This document shows, piece after piece, positions 15,057-24,675 of a DNA stretch of 64,000 bases. The stretch comes from Micavibrio_A sp964423095 (GTDB taxonomy: Bacteria; Pseudomonadota; Alphaproteobacteria; Micavibrionales; Micavibrionaceae): positions 1 through 64,000 of the forward strand of contig CAYRDI010000005.1 of assembly GCA_964423095.1 (NCBI GenBank), read 5' to 3'. Position numbers and translations under genes: made by a program. A model generated the notes under the pieces. It searched no databases and was not told the origin of the DNA. It saw nothing but the letters and a program-made list of their open reading frames with translations. Each line of letters begins with the position of its first letter. Position 1 is the first letter of the stretch.

Positions 15057-16886
15057 TTACTCAACGGTCACAGATTTGGCGAGATTGCGCGGCTGATCCA
15101 CATCGGTCCCCTTTGCCACCGCCACATGATAGGCCAGAAGCTGCACAGGGATCGCATACAGAATGGGTGCCACGAAGGGTTCAACATCCCCCAGCGTGAC
15201 CGCCCAGGTGGTTTTGGATTTCATTTTTTCGACACCCTTCGCATCGGAAAAAAGCATGATCTTCCCGCCGCGTGCCACCGTTTCCTGAACATTCGAGGCC
15301 GTCTTTTCAAAAAGCGGATCATTCCCCGGTGCCACCACGACCACCGGCACCTTGTCATCGATGAGCGCGATCGGCCCGTGTTTCATTTCGCCGGCGGCGT
15401 ATCCTTCGGCGTGAATGTAGGAAATTTCCTTGAGTTTCAACGCACCTTCGAGCGCGATGGGATAGAGCGCGCCCCGGCCCAGATAAAGCATATCGCGCAC
15501 CTTGCATACTTCGCGGGCGATGGTTTTGATGGCCGCATCGTGGTTGAGAATTTCCGCCGCCTGTTTGGGAAGACTCCGCAGCGCATCCGTAAAGACCGTC
15601 TTTTTATCGGCAGAGAGTGCGCCGTTCTTTTCCGCAAGCGCGAGTGCAAGGCAAGCCAGCGTCGTCAATTGGGTTGTGAAGGCCTTCGTCGATGCCACAC
15701 CGATTTCGGGACCCGCCAAAGTGTGAAGTACCGCATCGGATTCCCGTTCGATCGTACTTTCGATCGTATTAACAATGGAAAGAATTTTTTGTTTTTGGCG
15801 TTTGCAATAACGAAGGGCTTCAAGCGTATCGAGCGTTTCACCGGATTGGGAAACGAAAATCGCCACGCCGTTTTCTGGAAGCGGGGCTTCGCGGTAACGG
15901 AATTCGGAGGCAATGTCCACCTCGCACCCTACACGGGCAATCTGTTCAAACCAGTATTTGGCAACGAGACAGGCATAGGACGCCGTTCCACATGCCACCA
16001 GCGTCAGGCGCGGGGCCGAGGACAACATCTGTACAACCTCTTCGGGCAACATGATCTGCCCCGTGGCCGGATTGATAAAGGAATTCAGCGTATCGCCGAT
16101 CACTTCGGGTTGTTCGTAGATTTCCTTTAGCATGAAATGGGGGTATTGCCCCTTGCCCATCGTCGCGCCGCTTTGCGCCGTCACACGCACGGGGCGTTCG
16201 ATATTGTCATTACTGCGCGTATAGATGCGCACCTTTTCCTGTGTCACCGTCACACGGTCACCGTCTTCCAAGAAAGATATTTTTTTCGTGAAGGGTGCCA
16301 GCGCGTAGGAATCGGACGCCAGAAACATTTCGCCATCGCCGTAACCCACCGCGAGCGGCGTTCCCTGACGCGCGCCGATCATCAGGTTGTCATTCCCCGA
16401 AAAGATAATGGCCACGGCATACGCACCTTCCAGCCTGTCCAGCGCGGCATCCGCCGCCTTTTGCGGATCCATCCCCTGTTTCATATTGTGCGTCACCAGA
16501 TGGGCAATCACTTCGGTATCCGTATCGGTTTCAAACCGGCACTGGCTTTTCATCAATTCTTCTTTTAATTCCGAATAGTTTTCGATGATTCCGTTGTGTA
16601 CCACCGCGACCTTGTCCGTGGCGTGCGGGTGGGCATTGTTTTCGGTGGGGCCGCCATGCGTGGCCCAGCGCGTATGGCCGATGCCGATCGTTCCCGCCAG
16701 CGGTTCTTTTTTCAGCCGCGCATCCAGATTGAGCAGTTTTCCTTCGGCGCGTCTGCGTTGAATGTCGCCATTCACAAGGCAGGCAACACCAGCAGAATCA
16801 TAGCCGCGATATTCGAGGCGACGAAGCCCTTCGACCAGTCTGGGAGCCGCATCTTTTTTACCAACAATCCCGATAATGCCGCACAT
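15057..16886 (-). CDS. glmS: Glutamine--fructose-6-phosphate aminotransferase (isomerizing)
   Basis: GlmS makes glucosamine-6-phosphate from fructose-6-phosphate and glutamine, the first step of UDP-GlcNAc synthesis. The chosen start, the ATG at 16886, places the nucleophile Cys2 directly after Met (MCGIIGIVG), as required once Met is removed; a start at 16967 would block this. Other features are the glutaminase motif GIGHTRWATHGGPTENNAHP, two SIS domains (LVACGTASYACLVAKYW, IFVSQSGETLDTLEALRY) and the C-terminal AKSVTVE. It has 609 residues. It starts 1 nt after glmU, so the two form an operon for peptidoglycan and LPS precursors. Confidence 0.97.
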   Translation of the reverse strand: MCGIIGIVGKKDAAPRLVEGLRRLEYRGYDSAGVACLVNGDIQRRRAEGKLLNLDARLKKEPLAGTIGIGHTRWATHGGPTENNAHPHATDKVAVVHNGIIENYSELKEELMKSQCRFETDTDTEVIAHLVTHNMKQGMDPQKAADAALDRLEGAYAVAIIFSGNDNLMIGARQGTPLAVGYGDGEMFLASDSYALAPFTKKISFLEDGDRVTVTQEKVRIYTRSNDNIERPVRVTAQSGATMGKGQYPHFMLKEIYEQPEVIGDTLNSFINPATGQIMLPEEVVQMLSSAPRLTLVACGTASYACLVAKYWFEQIARVGCEVDIASEFRYREAPLPENGVAIFVSQSGETLDTLEALRYCKRQKQKILSIVNTIESTIERESDAVLHTLAGPEIGVASTKAFTTQLTTLACLALALAEKNGALSADKKTVFTDALRSLPKQAAEILNHDAAIKTIAREVCKVRDMLYLGRGALYPIALEGALKLKEISYIHAEGYAAGEMKHGPIALIDDKVPVVVVAPGNDPLFEKTASNVQETVARGGKIMLFSDAKGVEKMKSKTTWAVTLGDVEPFVAPILYAIPVQLLAYHVAVAKGTDVDQPRNLAKSVTVE

Positions 16887-16887
16887 G

Positions 16888-18225
16888 TTATGCCGATTCT
16901 TTCTTTTGTTTGTTTTTCTTGTTTCTATAGATGGCCGCCCAGCCATCCTTGATAAGTTGCCGCGCACGGGCGACGATCAGCGCGTCTTTTGGAACATTGT
17001 GCGTCACCACAGAAGCCGCCGCCACGAACGATCCGTCCCCCAGATCCACAGGTGCCACCAACGTGGCATTCGATCCCACGAAAACGCCCGCGCCGATGGT
17101 TGTTTTGTGTTTGTCATACCCGTCATAGTTACAGGTGATGGTTCCCGCACCGATGTTCGATTTTGCACCGATCACGGCATCACCGATGTAGGAAAGATGA
17201 TTGATCTTCGCCCCGTTTTCGACGACGGTCTTTTTCACTTCGACAAAGTTTCCGACCTTCACGCCGTCTTTCAAATGCGTGCCCGGACGCAAGCGGGCGT
17301 AAGGGCCAATTTGTGCGTTTTTTTCGATGATGACGCCTTCCAGATGGGAAAATGCATGAATGATCGTTCCATCACCGATTTTTACGCCGGTACCGAAAAA
17401 CACGTTGGGTTCAACCACCACGTCCTTGCCCAAGACGGTATCGAAGCTGAAATACACGGTGTTGGGGTCCACCAGCGTTGCGCCGTTCGCCATCGCCTTT
17501 TCACGGAGCATCGCCTGTGCCATCCGTTCATGTTCGGCCAGTTCGCTGCGCGTATTGATCCCCCAGATCCATTGAACATCGCTTTCCACGACATACGTCA
17601 GAAAGCCGTCCTTTTCGGCGATTTTGGGAAGATCGGTCAAATAGAATTCGTTTTGCGCGTTGTTGGATTGCAGTTGGTCCAGCCATTTTCCAAGATGTGC
17701 GGCGGGCACGCAAAAATTCCCCGCGTTGCAAAGGCGGATTTCCTTTTGTGAAGGGCTGGCATCCTTTTCTTCGACAATCCGGTCCAGCGTGCCGTCTTCG
17801 TTCGCGATCATCCGTCCCAGACCTTTGGGAGAAAGCGGCCGCACCGCCATCACCGAAAGCCCGTCCCAGCCAATCATTTCTTCCAGCACGTTTTTATCCA
17901 GGAACGGTTCGTCCCCCAGAAGAATCAAAACCTTTCCTTTGAAATCTTTTAAAAGCGGGATGGCGGGTTTGACCGCATCGCCCGTGCCGCGCTGTTCTTT
18001 TTGAATGACGGTCGGATGGGGCGCCACGACCGCCGCCACATCATTCATGCCAGGGGCCGTCACCACGATGATTTTTTCCGGGGAAAGGCTTTCGGCCACA
18101 TCGACCAGCCAGCCGATCATCGGACGGCCGGCGATTTTATGCATGACCTTGGGCAGGTCCGATTTCATACGGGTGCCCTTACCGGCAGCCAGAATAACGA
18201 TGGCGAGAGGATCTTTGCGTTTCAT
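16888..18225 (-). CDS. glmU: Bifunctional UDP-N-acetylglucosamine pyrophosphorylase / glucosamine-1-phosphate N-acetyltransferase
   Basis: GlmU acetylates glucosamine-1-phosphate and then uridylylates it to UDP-GlcNAc. The N-terminal pyrophosphorylase domain begins with VILAAGKGTRMKSDLPKVMH (the GxGTRM-K signature) and has QKEQRGTGDAV. The C-terminal half is a left-handed beta-helix with hexapeptide repeats, including IGPYARLRPGTHL, VGNFVEVKKTVV and GAGTITCNYDGYDKHKTTIG. The length of 445 residues is normal. It lies directly upstream of glmS on the same strand. Confidence 0.97.
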   Translation of the reverse strand: MKRKDPLAIVILAAGKGTRMKSDLPKVMHKIAGRPMIGWLVDVAESLSPEKIIVVTAPGMNDVAAVVAPHPTVIQKEQRGTGDAVKPAIPLLKDFKGKVLILLGDEPFLDKNVLEEMIGWDGLSVMAVRPLSPKGLGRMIANEDGTLDRIVEEKDASPSQKEIRLCNAGNFCVPAAHLGKWLDQLQSNNAQNEFYLTDLPKIAEKDGFLTYVVESDVQWIWGINTRSELAEHERMAQAMLREKAMANGATLVDPNTVYFSFDTVLGKDVVVEPNVFFGTGVKIGDGTIIHAFSHLEGVIIEKNAQIGPYARLRPGTHLKDGVKVGNFVEVKKTVVENGAKINHLSYIGDAVIGAKSNIGAGTITCNYDGYDKHKTTIGAGVFVGSNATLVAPVDLGDGSFVAAASVVTHNVPKDALIVARARQLIKDGWAAIYRNKKNKQKKESA

Positions 18226-18292
18226 GGGATTACTGTTCCAAAAGGCGGGTTCGTTCTCAAATCACAAGGTGTTTCAAACCGTAACAAAATCC

Positions 18293-19183
18293 TTATTTTT
18301 TCAAGGATAACGCCTTTCCCGCGCCCTTATATCCGGTCAGGTGCATCATCAATGCTCCATATTGGGTTTTGACCTGTATTTTAACGGGAACAGCTGGCTC
18401 GTTCGGCGCCATCTTGGCGAACCAGACGGTAGGCATGGTGCCGCGTTCCCGCCCCTGTTCCTGAATCGACATCCACCCACGCGGCTTTTCATGCCATTTT
18501 CCAGCAAGCGGTTTGACCTCAACCGTACACGCAACGGCAGGTCCGCTATAGACATTCAATTTTGAAGGCTTCAGGACTTCATCGCTTTTGTGGCGGAAGA
18601 TAATGTTGTAGCTGCGCGCCCCATCGAAAATTTTATCCGTGCCCTCGCATTTTCCGGTTTTTGTGATGTGGTTCATCACTTCGAGTGTCGCACTTAACAC
18701 ATCGGTCGTGCCGTTGCTGAGTTCCGGCAGCGGCGGTTGCACACCGTTCTTTTTATCATTGAAAACACGGTATTCCTTGAACGATCCGTTTTTGTTGTAT
18801 TCAAATTCCACAACCTCTTTTTCGTCCCGCCATGTGGTGTTGGAAAAATGGATATGCGGTTGCGGTTGGGCGGCGGATTCATTGTACCAACCGTTTGTTT
18901 CAAATACCCCTTTCCACGGGGCAAGTTTTGCAAGAATGCCGTGTGTATAGGCCCCAAGCCGTAATTTGTATTGTATCTTTTTTTGAAGATCGACGAGAAG
19001 ATCCGATGAAACCACATGGAACCCGCCCGCATAGACATCGTATTCCATTGCCTGTTTCGTCGTGGAAATTTTTCCGGCTTCCGCAGCCTTAGCGCTGGCG
19101 GTATCCACCAAACCGCAAAATACGAAAAACGACAAGGCGGTTAGTATAACCAAACCGCCGCGAAGAGATTTATAACGGGCCAT
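18293..19183 (-). CDS. DUF3108 domain protein, exported
   Basis: This 296-residue protein has an N-terminal signal segment (LVILTALSFFVFCGLVDTASA). It is followed by a predicted beta-rich body with the DUF3108 pattern: YDVYAGGFHVVSSDLLVDL, the TNGWYNESAAQPQPH strand, DVLSATLEVMN and a DGARSYNIIFRH turn. DUF3108 proteins are periplasmic and uncharacterised; their fold resembles lipoprotein-carrier or surface-lipid-related beta structures. It lies 67 nt upstream of glmU on the same strand and may be co-transcribed with the amino-sugar genes. Confidence 0.82.
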   Translation of the reverse strand: MARYKSLRGGLVILTALSFFVFCGLVDTASAKAAEAGKISTTKQAMEYDVYAGGFHVVSSDLLVDLQKKIQYKLRLGAYTHGILAKLAPWKGVFETNGWYNESAAQPQPHIHFSNTTWRDEKEVVEFEYNKNGSFKEYRVFNDKKNGVQPPLPELSNGTTDVLSATLEVMNHITKTGKCEGTDKIFDGARSYNIIFRHKSDEVLKPSKLNVYSGPAVACTVEVKPLAGKWHEKPRGWMSIQEQGRERGTMPTVWFAKMAPNEPAVPVKIQVKTQYGALMMHLTGYKGAGKALSLKK

Positions 19184-19277
19184 GCTTGCAACATCCTTTT
19201 TCCGGGCAGAATTTCAATGCCGTCTGTTCTATCACCTTTGATCAAAAAGGGAAACGAAGACTGGCGCACTGTACCCA

Positions 19278-20219
19278 TCAATGGACGGAACCGTTCGGGT
19301 TCGGCCTGCCCCCGCCCGTCCCTTGTGCGGTACGCAGGGCCACATGGTCAAATTCACCGGCCAGATCGGCATTTTCACCTGGTTCCAACCCTTCGCCTTC
19401 GGTACCGGGTTTTGCGATCACACCTTCACGGACCAGTTCGTTGGTTACTTCCCTGGCAACTTCGGGCACGACCTGTTTGACCACGGCCGCCAGCGTCGCC
19501 ACATCCACCGTGGGAACCGTCATGGATTTTAGAGGCGGTGGGGTGGGTTGAACGGGTTGCGGCGGAACCTCGGGCGGTACCTGTTCGGGTGAGGGCTGTG
19601 GTTCCGCTGGCTTTGGTGTTTCCGGTTGTTCGTTTGTTTCTTCCAGTTTCAACGGCCGGGGAGCGCCTTTGCCAATGACCACGCTGAGTGAATCTTGCGT
19701 TTTCGCCCGCACATCATGCAAAGCCCGCAAAAACCGTTCTGGGTTTTCAATGGCAGGAAGCTTTATATCGCCGATAAACCTGCAATCCAGCAACAGATAC
19801 CCATACCCCAATATCCGGCCGAACCAACCTAGATCGAGATTTTCCCCGCGAATTTCTTCAAGGTCGATCTGGTGCGTTTTGACAAAAACCAGACCCGTCT
19901 TTTCATAGACGCGTCGGTTCGATAGCGCAACCTCCGTTGTCAGAATCTTGATCACAAACAGCGTGAAGATAAAAAATCCACCCGCCATAACGAACATCAT
20001 CACGCCGTGCCCGATGTTTAACAAGGATACGGGTAAATAAGGCGATGTGGTGGTCGCAGCCATCCAGACAGCCACATGTTGCAAGCCCACATTCAAAAGC
20101 CAGCCGCCGCCCGCCAATAAAAAGAAATACAAAACGCCCTTGGCAACATAAATCCAGTGCAAGCGCGCGATACCGATCAGCTCTTCATCGGAAGCAATGA
20201 TTTTGGCGACATAGCTCAT
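19278..20219 (-). CDS. Bacterial PH (bPH2) domain membrane protein with proline-rich tail
   Basis: From the ATG at 20219 (MSYVAKIIASDEEL) the protein has 313 residues. Two hydrophobic segments lie near the N-terminus (IYVAKGVLYFFLLAGGGWLL and VMMFVMAGGFFIFTLFVIKI). They are followed by the bPH2 core TTEVALSNRRVYEKTGLVF...HQIDLEEIRGENLDLGWFGRILGYG. Next comes an unusual Pro/Glu/Gln-rich cytoplasmic tail (about residues 195-240), then a helical end. bPH2 proteins are inner-membrane proteins of mostly unknown role. The longer start at 20285 adds no homology. Confidence 0.82.
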   Translation of the reverse strand: MSYVAKIIASDEELIGIARLHWIYVAKGVLYFFLLAGGGWLLNVGLQHVAVWMAATTTSPYLPVSLLNIGHGVMMFVMAGGFFIFTLFVIKILTTEVALSNRRVYEKTGLVFVKTHQIDLEEIRGENLDLGWFGRILGYGYLLLDCRFIGDIKLPAIENPERFLRALHDVRAKTQDSLSVVIGKGAPRPLKLEETNEQPETPKPAEPQPSPEQVPPEVPPQPVQPTPPPLKSMTVPTVDVATLAAVVKQVVPEVAREVTNELVREGVIAKPGTEGEGLEPGENADLAGEFDHVALRTAQGTGGGRPNPNGSVH

Positions 20220-20357
20220 GATCCCAATCCCCTTGCGGTTATTTTTTCGAAAAACAAACGTAGCGGCGTTAAAAGGGTTCCGCACAATCCTTAAAACCCT
20301 TGTTTTTAGGTGGATTCTATGGTCACTTCAGACATCTTCAATAGACAGGAAATTGAC

Positions 20358-21224
20358 ATGAGCACCGCCACTGCACAACGGAAGAACGATTCCATTGCCA
20401 CCATTATCGAAGCCGCATGGGAAGGGCGCGACAAGATTACGACCGACACCAAGGGAGAAATCCGGGACGCCGTCGAGGATGCACTGTCGCTGTTGGACAC
20501 GGGAACGGCCCGCATTGCCGAAAAAGCCGCGGATGGGTGGATCGTCAATCAATGGCTGAAAAAAGCGGTACTGCTCTCTTTCCGTCTGAACCCCATGGAA
20601 GCCATCAGCCACGGGCCGGGTGGTTCCACATGGTGGGACAAAGTGCCATCGAAATTCGATGGCTGGGGCGAGAAGGAATTTAAAGCCGCCGGTTTTCGCG
20701 CGGTGCCAAACTGCATTGTGCGCCGTTCCGCCTATATAGCACCGAACGTCGTTCTGATGCCGTCTTTTGTCAATCTGGGTGCACATGTCGGCGAAGGCAC
20801 GATGGTCGATACGTGGGCGACGATCGGAAGCTGCGCCCAGATCGGAAAACATTGCCACATTTCCGGCGGCGTCGGCATCGGCGGCGTTCTGGAACCATTA
20901 CAGGCTGGCCCCGTCATCATCGAGGACAATGTGTTTATCGGCGCAAGATCCGAAGTGGCAGAAGGCGTGATCGTCGAAGAAGGAGCAGTTTTATCGATGG
21001 GCGTTTTCCTTGGGGCCTCCACCAAGATCATCGACCGCGAAACGGGCGAGATTTTCATGGGCCGCGTTCCCGCCTATTCCGTGGTCATCCCGGGTACGAT
21101 TCCGGCCAAAAGACCCTTGCCGGACGGCTCCCCCGCCCCATCTTTAGCTTGTGCCGTTATCGTCAAGCGCGTGGACGCCAAAACCCGCAGCAAGACGGGA
21201 ATTAACGAACTTTTGCGGGATTAA
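20358..21224 (+). CDS. dapD: 2,3,4,5-tetrahydropyridine-2,6-dicarboxylate N-succinyltransferase
   Basis: DapD transfers succinyl from succinyl-CoA to tetrahydrodipicolinate in the lysine/meso-DAP pathway. It has an N-terminal helical domain (IIEAAWEGRDKI), then a left-handed beta-helix with PSFVNLGAHVGEGTMVDTWA, GSCAQIGKHCHISGGVGIGG and VIIEDNVFIGARSEVAEGVI, ending in IKRVD-type KRVDAKTRSKTGINELLRD. The ATG at 20358 (288 residues, AGGAAA site) fits the family better than the ATG at 20310. dapE lies downstream, separated by one unknown gene. Confidence 0.96.
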   Translation: MSTATAQRKNDSIATIIEAAWEGRDKITTDTKGEIRDAVEDALSLLDTGTARIAEKAADGWIVNQWLKKAVLLSFRLNPMEAISHGPGGSTWWDKVPSKFDGWGEKEFKAAGFRAVPNCIVRRSAYIAPNVVLMPSFVNLGAHVGEGTMVDTWATIGSCAQIGKHCHISGGVGIGGVLEPLQAGPVIIEDNVFIGARSEVAEGVIVEEGAVLSMGVFLGASTKIIDRETGEIFMGRVPAYSVVIPGTIPAKRPLPDGSPAPSLACAVIVKRVDAKTRSKTGINELLRD

Positions 21225-21325
21225 CCATAAATATCAATCTACGCTTATGAAAAATATGTTGTGGTTTTCGGGGTTGTGTGGGATAAGGCCCACGACCTCT
21301 GGTCGCTTAAAGCAAAGACAGGCAA

Positions 21326-22567
21326 ATGAACCAGCAACCGCAAACCGGATTTTCAGGAAGTTTCGGGGACGCAGTCGGTAACGGCAAGCGCGTCCCGTTC
21401 ACCTATGCTTTTACGATACTGAAAAAGAATATCAAAAAACTGTCCGGTGAGTACGCCAGTCTGAACGATTGCGAGCCGGAGATGCGTTCTCACTTTAGAA
21501 ATTTCCTGATCGAAATCGGTGCAACACCTGCCGCTCTTAACTTTGACGCGCTTCTGAAGGAAAAAAGCGGCAATAATCTTTGCCGCAGCAACGGGGATAT
21601 CAGCTGGTATCACGAATTTTTTCCGTTGATGGCCATGATGGAACTGGCTGCGAAGGGTAAGAAAAAGGGTGGTTTTGATCTCAAGGAACTCGATACCATA
21701 TATGGCCTTCAAAACGGGGACGGAATGATTGTTTTGCTGTGCAGCCATTTGCGCCATGACAGCGTTGAAGATATTTTCCACGACATCGATGTCTTCGAAG
21801 GCGAACAGAAAAAGATTTTCCAACACACATCCTCTATCAATCCGGACTTTACGCTGGAACGCGCCAGCCAGATTTTAAAATGCGTTGTTGAAAATGTCGA
21901 TCTTATCAGCCAGAGACGCATCCGGAACAAGGCTGGAAGCTATGAAAAAGAAAGCACCCTGAAATATAACAGGACCATGGCAGATCCATCCATCTCCAAT
22001 CCCGGTGTGTATATGCAAAAGCAGGCCGATGTTTCGGCAAATTTCCAGACAATGCACACCGCACCGAAATTTACACCGGAAAAACGATCCGAGCGTTGCA
22101 ATGGCGCGGAAGATCGTTATGGTCGACGTTACGGATTAACCAACAAAGCCATCGCCCAATGGCCCGCTTTTGCAAAAGCCATCCAGACATTGGACGATGT
22201 TATCGGTATACAACTCTATGTTTCTGTCAGGGTTCTTTCCGATGTTGATCTTTTTGACAAAGAGCCTTCAGACATACCGGTCGATATTAATGGATATTTG
22301 CGCAATGCTATGTCCTTGAGTCTTCCCGAGGCTATCCATCCGGTTCATTGTTTCATGAAAGACCTGATGCGTTCCGTTGATCCGGAAAAAGATCCGGAAA
22401 AATATGACCGGCTGCAGAATTTTATGGCCGAGGTCGTTATGCCAGGTTTGGTTCCCTATCGTGAAAAATTTCCCTACCTTTTCAAAGAAGGGCCGACCGC
22501 CCTTATTTTTGCCGCATCCAATGCCGTAAACGACAACGGCCACACCCACAAACCACTGGTAAGCTAA
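21326..22567 (+). CDS. Hypothetical protein with HDxxED motif, 413 aa
   Basis: I do not recognise the whole protein. It is helical and soluble, with no signal peptide. Around residues 135-150 it reads LLCSHLRHDSVEDIFHDI. The HDxxED core (H144, D145, E148, D149) resembles the metal-binding motif of RelA/SpoT-type (p)ppGpp hydrolases, in which a hydrophobic helix precedes HD-x-x-ED. No synthetase or TGS domain is visible. It lies between dapD (101 nt) and dapE (39 nt) on the same strand. An HD-type metallophosphohydrolase is a possibility only; the motif may be chance. Confidence 0.55.
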   Translation: MNQQPQTGFSGSFGDAVGNGKRVPFTYAFTILKKNIKKLSGEYASLNDCEPEMRSHFRNFLIEIGATPAALNFDALLKEKSGNNLCRSNGDISWYHEFFPLMAMMELAAKGKKKGGFDLKELDTIYGLQNGDGMIVLLCSHLRHDSVEDIFHDIDVFEGEQKKIFQHTSSINPDFTLERASQILKCVVENVDLISQRRIRNKAGSYEKESTLKYNRTMADPSISNPGVYMQKQADVSANFQTMHTAPKFTPEKRSERCNGAEDRYGRRYGLTNKAIAQWPAFAKAIQTLDDVIGIQLYVSVRVLSDVDLFDKEPSDIPVDINGYLRNAMSLSLPEAIHPVHCFMKDLMRSVDPEKDPEKYDRLQNFMAEVVMPGLVPYREKFPYLFKEGPTALIFAASNAVNDNGHTHKPLVS

Positions 22568-22605
22568 CCGATTGTTTTCATCCCATCCCTGTGCTTTGAT
22601 AGCGC

Positions 22606-23748
22606 ATGACCGATAACGCCCTTTCCATTGCCCAGAAGTTGATCCGGTTCCCTTCGGTCACGCCCGAAGATGCGGGCGCGCAGGCCTATTTGAAATCATT
22701 GCTGGAGCCCCTGGGATTCAAAATTTACGACCTGCCGTTCGAAGGCAACGGCTCCTACCCCGTCAAAAACTTCTTCGCACGCTATGGCACATCCGGCCCG
22801 CATTTGTGTTTTGCAGGGCATACCGATGTCGTACCCGCAGGCGATGAGGGCGCGTGGAGCATCCCGCCATTTTCCGGCACGGTGAAGGATGGAAAACTGA
22901 TCGGCCGCGGGGCATCCGATATGAAAGGCAACATTGCCGCATTTGTGGCCGCCGCTGCACGTTACCTTGCAAACGATAAAAACAGAAAAGGCTCCATCAG
23001 TCTTTTGATCACGGGCGATGAGGAAAAGGATTCCATCAACGGCACCAAGCGCGTCTTTGAATGGATGCAAGAAAACGGGCAATTGCCCGATGTCTGTCTG
23101 GTGGGAGAGCCCACCAACCCGCAAAAAATGGGTGAGGAAATCAAGATCGGACGGCGCGGATCATTGACCGGACGATTGAGCGTGCAAGGAAAACAGGGTC
23201 ATGTCGCCTATCCCCAACGCGCAGACAATCCGCTCCCCCGCCTTGTCCATTACCTTGACCATCTGGCCAATTATATCTTCGACAAGGGGTCGGCCTTTTT
23301 CCCCCCTTCCAGCTTTCAGATTACCACGATCGATGTCGGCAATACGGCCAGCAACGTGATCCCCGCAAAGGGCAGCGCAACCTTCAATATCCGTTTTTCC
23401 GACCGCTGGACACCCGAAGCACTGGAGCAAAAAATCCGGTTCCTTCTGGACGGAATCGACCCGCGCTACACGCTGGAAACCACCTACGGGGCCCATGCCT
23501 TCCTAACCCAGCCCGGAGAATGGACGGGACTGGTCGCCGATGCGGTATTGCGCGTTCTGGGTACACGGCCTGCCATGACGACGGGCGGCGGAACATCGGA
23601 CGCGCGTTTCGCGGCCCTGTATTGCCCCGTGGTCGAATGCGGGATGGTCAATGATTCGATCCATCAGGTGGACGAGCATTGCAGTCTCGACGATCTTGAA
23701 AAATGCGAATCGATTTACCACGAAATATTAAAATCTTATTTCGTTTGA
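22606..23748 (+). CDS. dapE: Succinyl-diaminopimelate desuccinylase
   Basis: DapE removes succinate from N-succinyl-LL-DAP, a step towards meso-DAP for peptidoglycan and lysine. It is a di-zinc M20 peptidase-fold enzyme of 380 residues. The metal-site motifs are CFAGHTDVVPAGDEGAW, GRGASDMKGNIAAFVAA and LLITGDEEKDSINGT, followed by GEPT and TTGGGTSDARFAA. VVECGMVNDSIHQVDEH near the C-terminus gives the last ligand. All key residues look intact. Confidence 0.96.
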   Translation: MTDNALSIAQKLIRFPSVTPEDAGAQAYLKSLLEPLGFKIYDLPFEGNGSYPVKNFFARYGTSGPHLCFAGHTDVVPAGDEGAWSIPPFSGTVKDGKLIGRGASDMKGNIAAFVAAAARYLANDKNRKGSISLLITGDEEKDSINGTKRVFEWMQENGQLPDVCLVGEPTNPQKMGEEIKIGRRGSLTGRLSVQGKQGHVAYPQRADNPLPRLVHYLDHLANYIFDKGSAFFPPSSFQITTIDVGNTASNVIPAKGSATFNIRFSDRWTPEALEQKIRFLLDGIDPRYTLETTYGAHAFLTQPGEWTGLVADAVLRVLGTRPAMTTGGGTSDARFAALYCPVVECGMVNDSIHQVDEHCSLDDLEKCESIYHEILKSYFV

Positions 23749-23836
23749 CCCATTTTTGCCACAAATCACCTTGAAATCATCACGATCCGGTCAAAGGGCT
23801 GCGCGATTTGGGGGGCAGTATAGAAACTGTCAAGAC

Positions 23837-23853
23837 GACATGATTTTCATGTC
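23837..23853 (+). repeat. Short perfect hairpin in the dapE-truA spacer
   Basis: GACATGA-TTT-TCATGTC is a 7-bp stem in the 170-nt spacer after dapE, followed by a C/T-rich stretch and then a strong terminator. It may belong to the dapE 3' end or to a small RNA. No convincing promoter was found, so no RNA gene is called. Confidence 0.4.
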
Positions 23854-23882
23854 CCTCATGACTCTCTCTGACCCCTGACTCC

Positions 23883-23921
23883 TCCCCCGTGGTGATTCCC
23901 CTTCACACGGGGGATTTTTTT
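23883..23921 (+). terminator. Intrinsic terminator downstream of dapE
   Basis: The stem TCCCCCGTG/CACGGGGGA is followed by a run of seven T. It lies directly beside the truA stop codon and may act on both convergent transcripts. Confidence 0.82.
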
Positions 23922-24675
23922 AGGCGGGATAGTCAATACGGACCAGCGTCAAACCATCCGGCGGGGCCGTGATACCCCCGCGGGTACGATCACGGGCTTC
24001 GAACGCGGCTTTCAAATCATCCTTCGTCCATTTTCCTTCACCAACCAGTACCAGCGTGCCGATCATGTTGCGCACCTGATGATGGAGGAAGGAGCGGGCC
24101 TCCACCTCCATAAAAATATCATCGCCATGCCGTGTCACCGCGATCCGGTCCAGCGTGCGCATGGGGGTTTTTGCCTGACATTCTGAATCTCGAAAGGTTG
24201 TAAAATCATGTTGGCCAAGAAGCACCTGCGCGGCATTATGCATGGCGGCATCATCCAGCGGTTTCCAGATGTGCCAGGCCAAACCCTGATCGATCGCGAG
24301 CGGTGCACGGCGGTTGACGATGCGATAACGGTAAAGTTTGTTTACGGCCATAAAACGGGCGTGGAAATCGGACGATGTTTCTTGCGCCTCTAGCACGACA
24401 ACCGGCTGCGGTTTCAAATGCGCGTTGATGGCCTTTGCCAGATCAAACCCCGTGAGCGGCCGTTCGCCGTAATCCAGATCGAAATGCGCGACCTGCCCCG
24501 CCGCATGGACACCCGTATCGGTGCGACCCGCCGCCTGAATGCGGATGTCCTGTTGGCAGAATTTTTTGATCGCCGCTTCAATTTCGCCCTGCACGGTTTT
24601 CTGATCCTCCTGCGCCTGCCAACCGGCATAGGGGCCACCGTGGTATTCGATAATGATTTTCCAGCGTTTGATCAT
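23920..24675 (-). CDS. truA: tRNA pseudouridine(38-40) synthase
   Basis: TruA isomerises uridines 38-40 of the tRNA anticodon arm. The start MIKRWKIIIEYHGGPYAGWQ (ATG at 24675) matches the family N-terminus, and the catalytic Asp lies in AAGRTDTGVHAAGQVAHF. Other signatures are DFHARFMAVNKLYRYRI and EARSFLHHQVRNMIGTLV. The length of 251 residues is typical. The ATG overlaps the fmt stop codon (ATGA), so translation is coupled to fmt. A longer start at 24789 is rejected because it lies inside fmt and has no homology. Confidence 0.96.
   Translation of the reverse strand: MIKRWKIIIEYHGGPYAGWQAQEDQKTVQGEIEAAIKKFCQQDIRIQAAGRTDTGVHAAGQVAHFDLDYGERPLTGFDLAKAINAHLKPQPVVVLEAQETSSDFHARFMAVNKLYRYRIVNRRAPLAIDQGLAWHIWKPLDDAAMHNAAQVLLGQHDFTTFRDSECQAKTPMRTLDRIAVTRHGDDIFMEVEARSFLHHQVRNMIGTLVLVGEGKWTKDDLKAAFEARDRTRGGITAPPDGLTLVRIDYPA

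Noticed and set aside
14937..16130. Plus-strand open frame of 397 codons
   Set aside because: It is antisense to glmS, which has all its motifs. The translation is Arg/His/Phe-rich and non-protein-like.
23754..23921. Possible small RNA gene after dapE
   Set aside because: It has a hairpin and a terminator, but no convincing promoter could be found. It is likely just the dapE 3' region.
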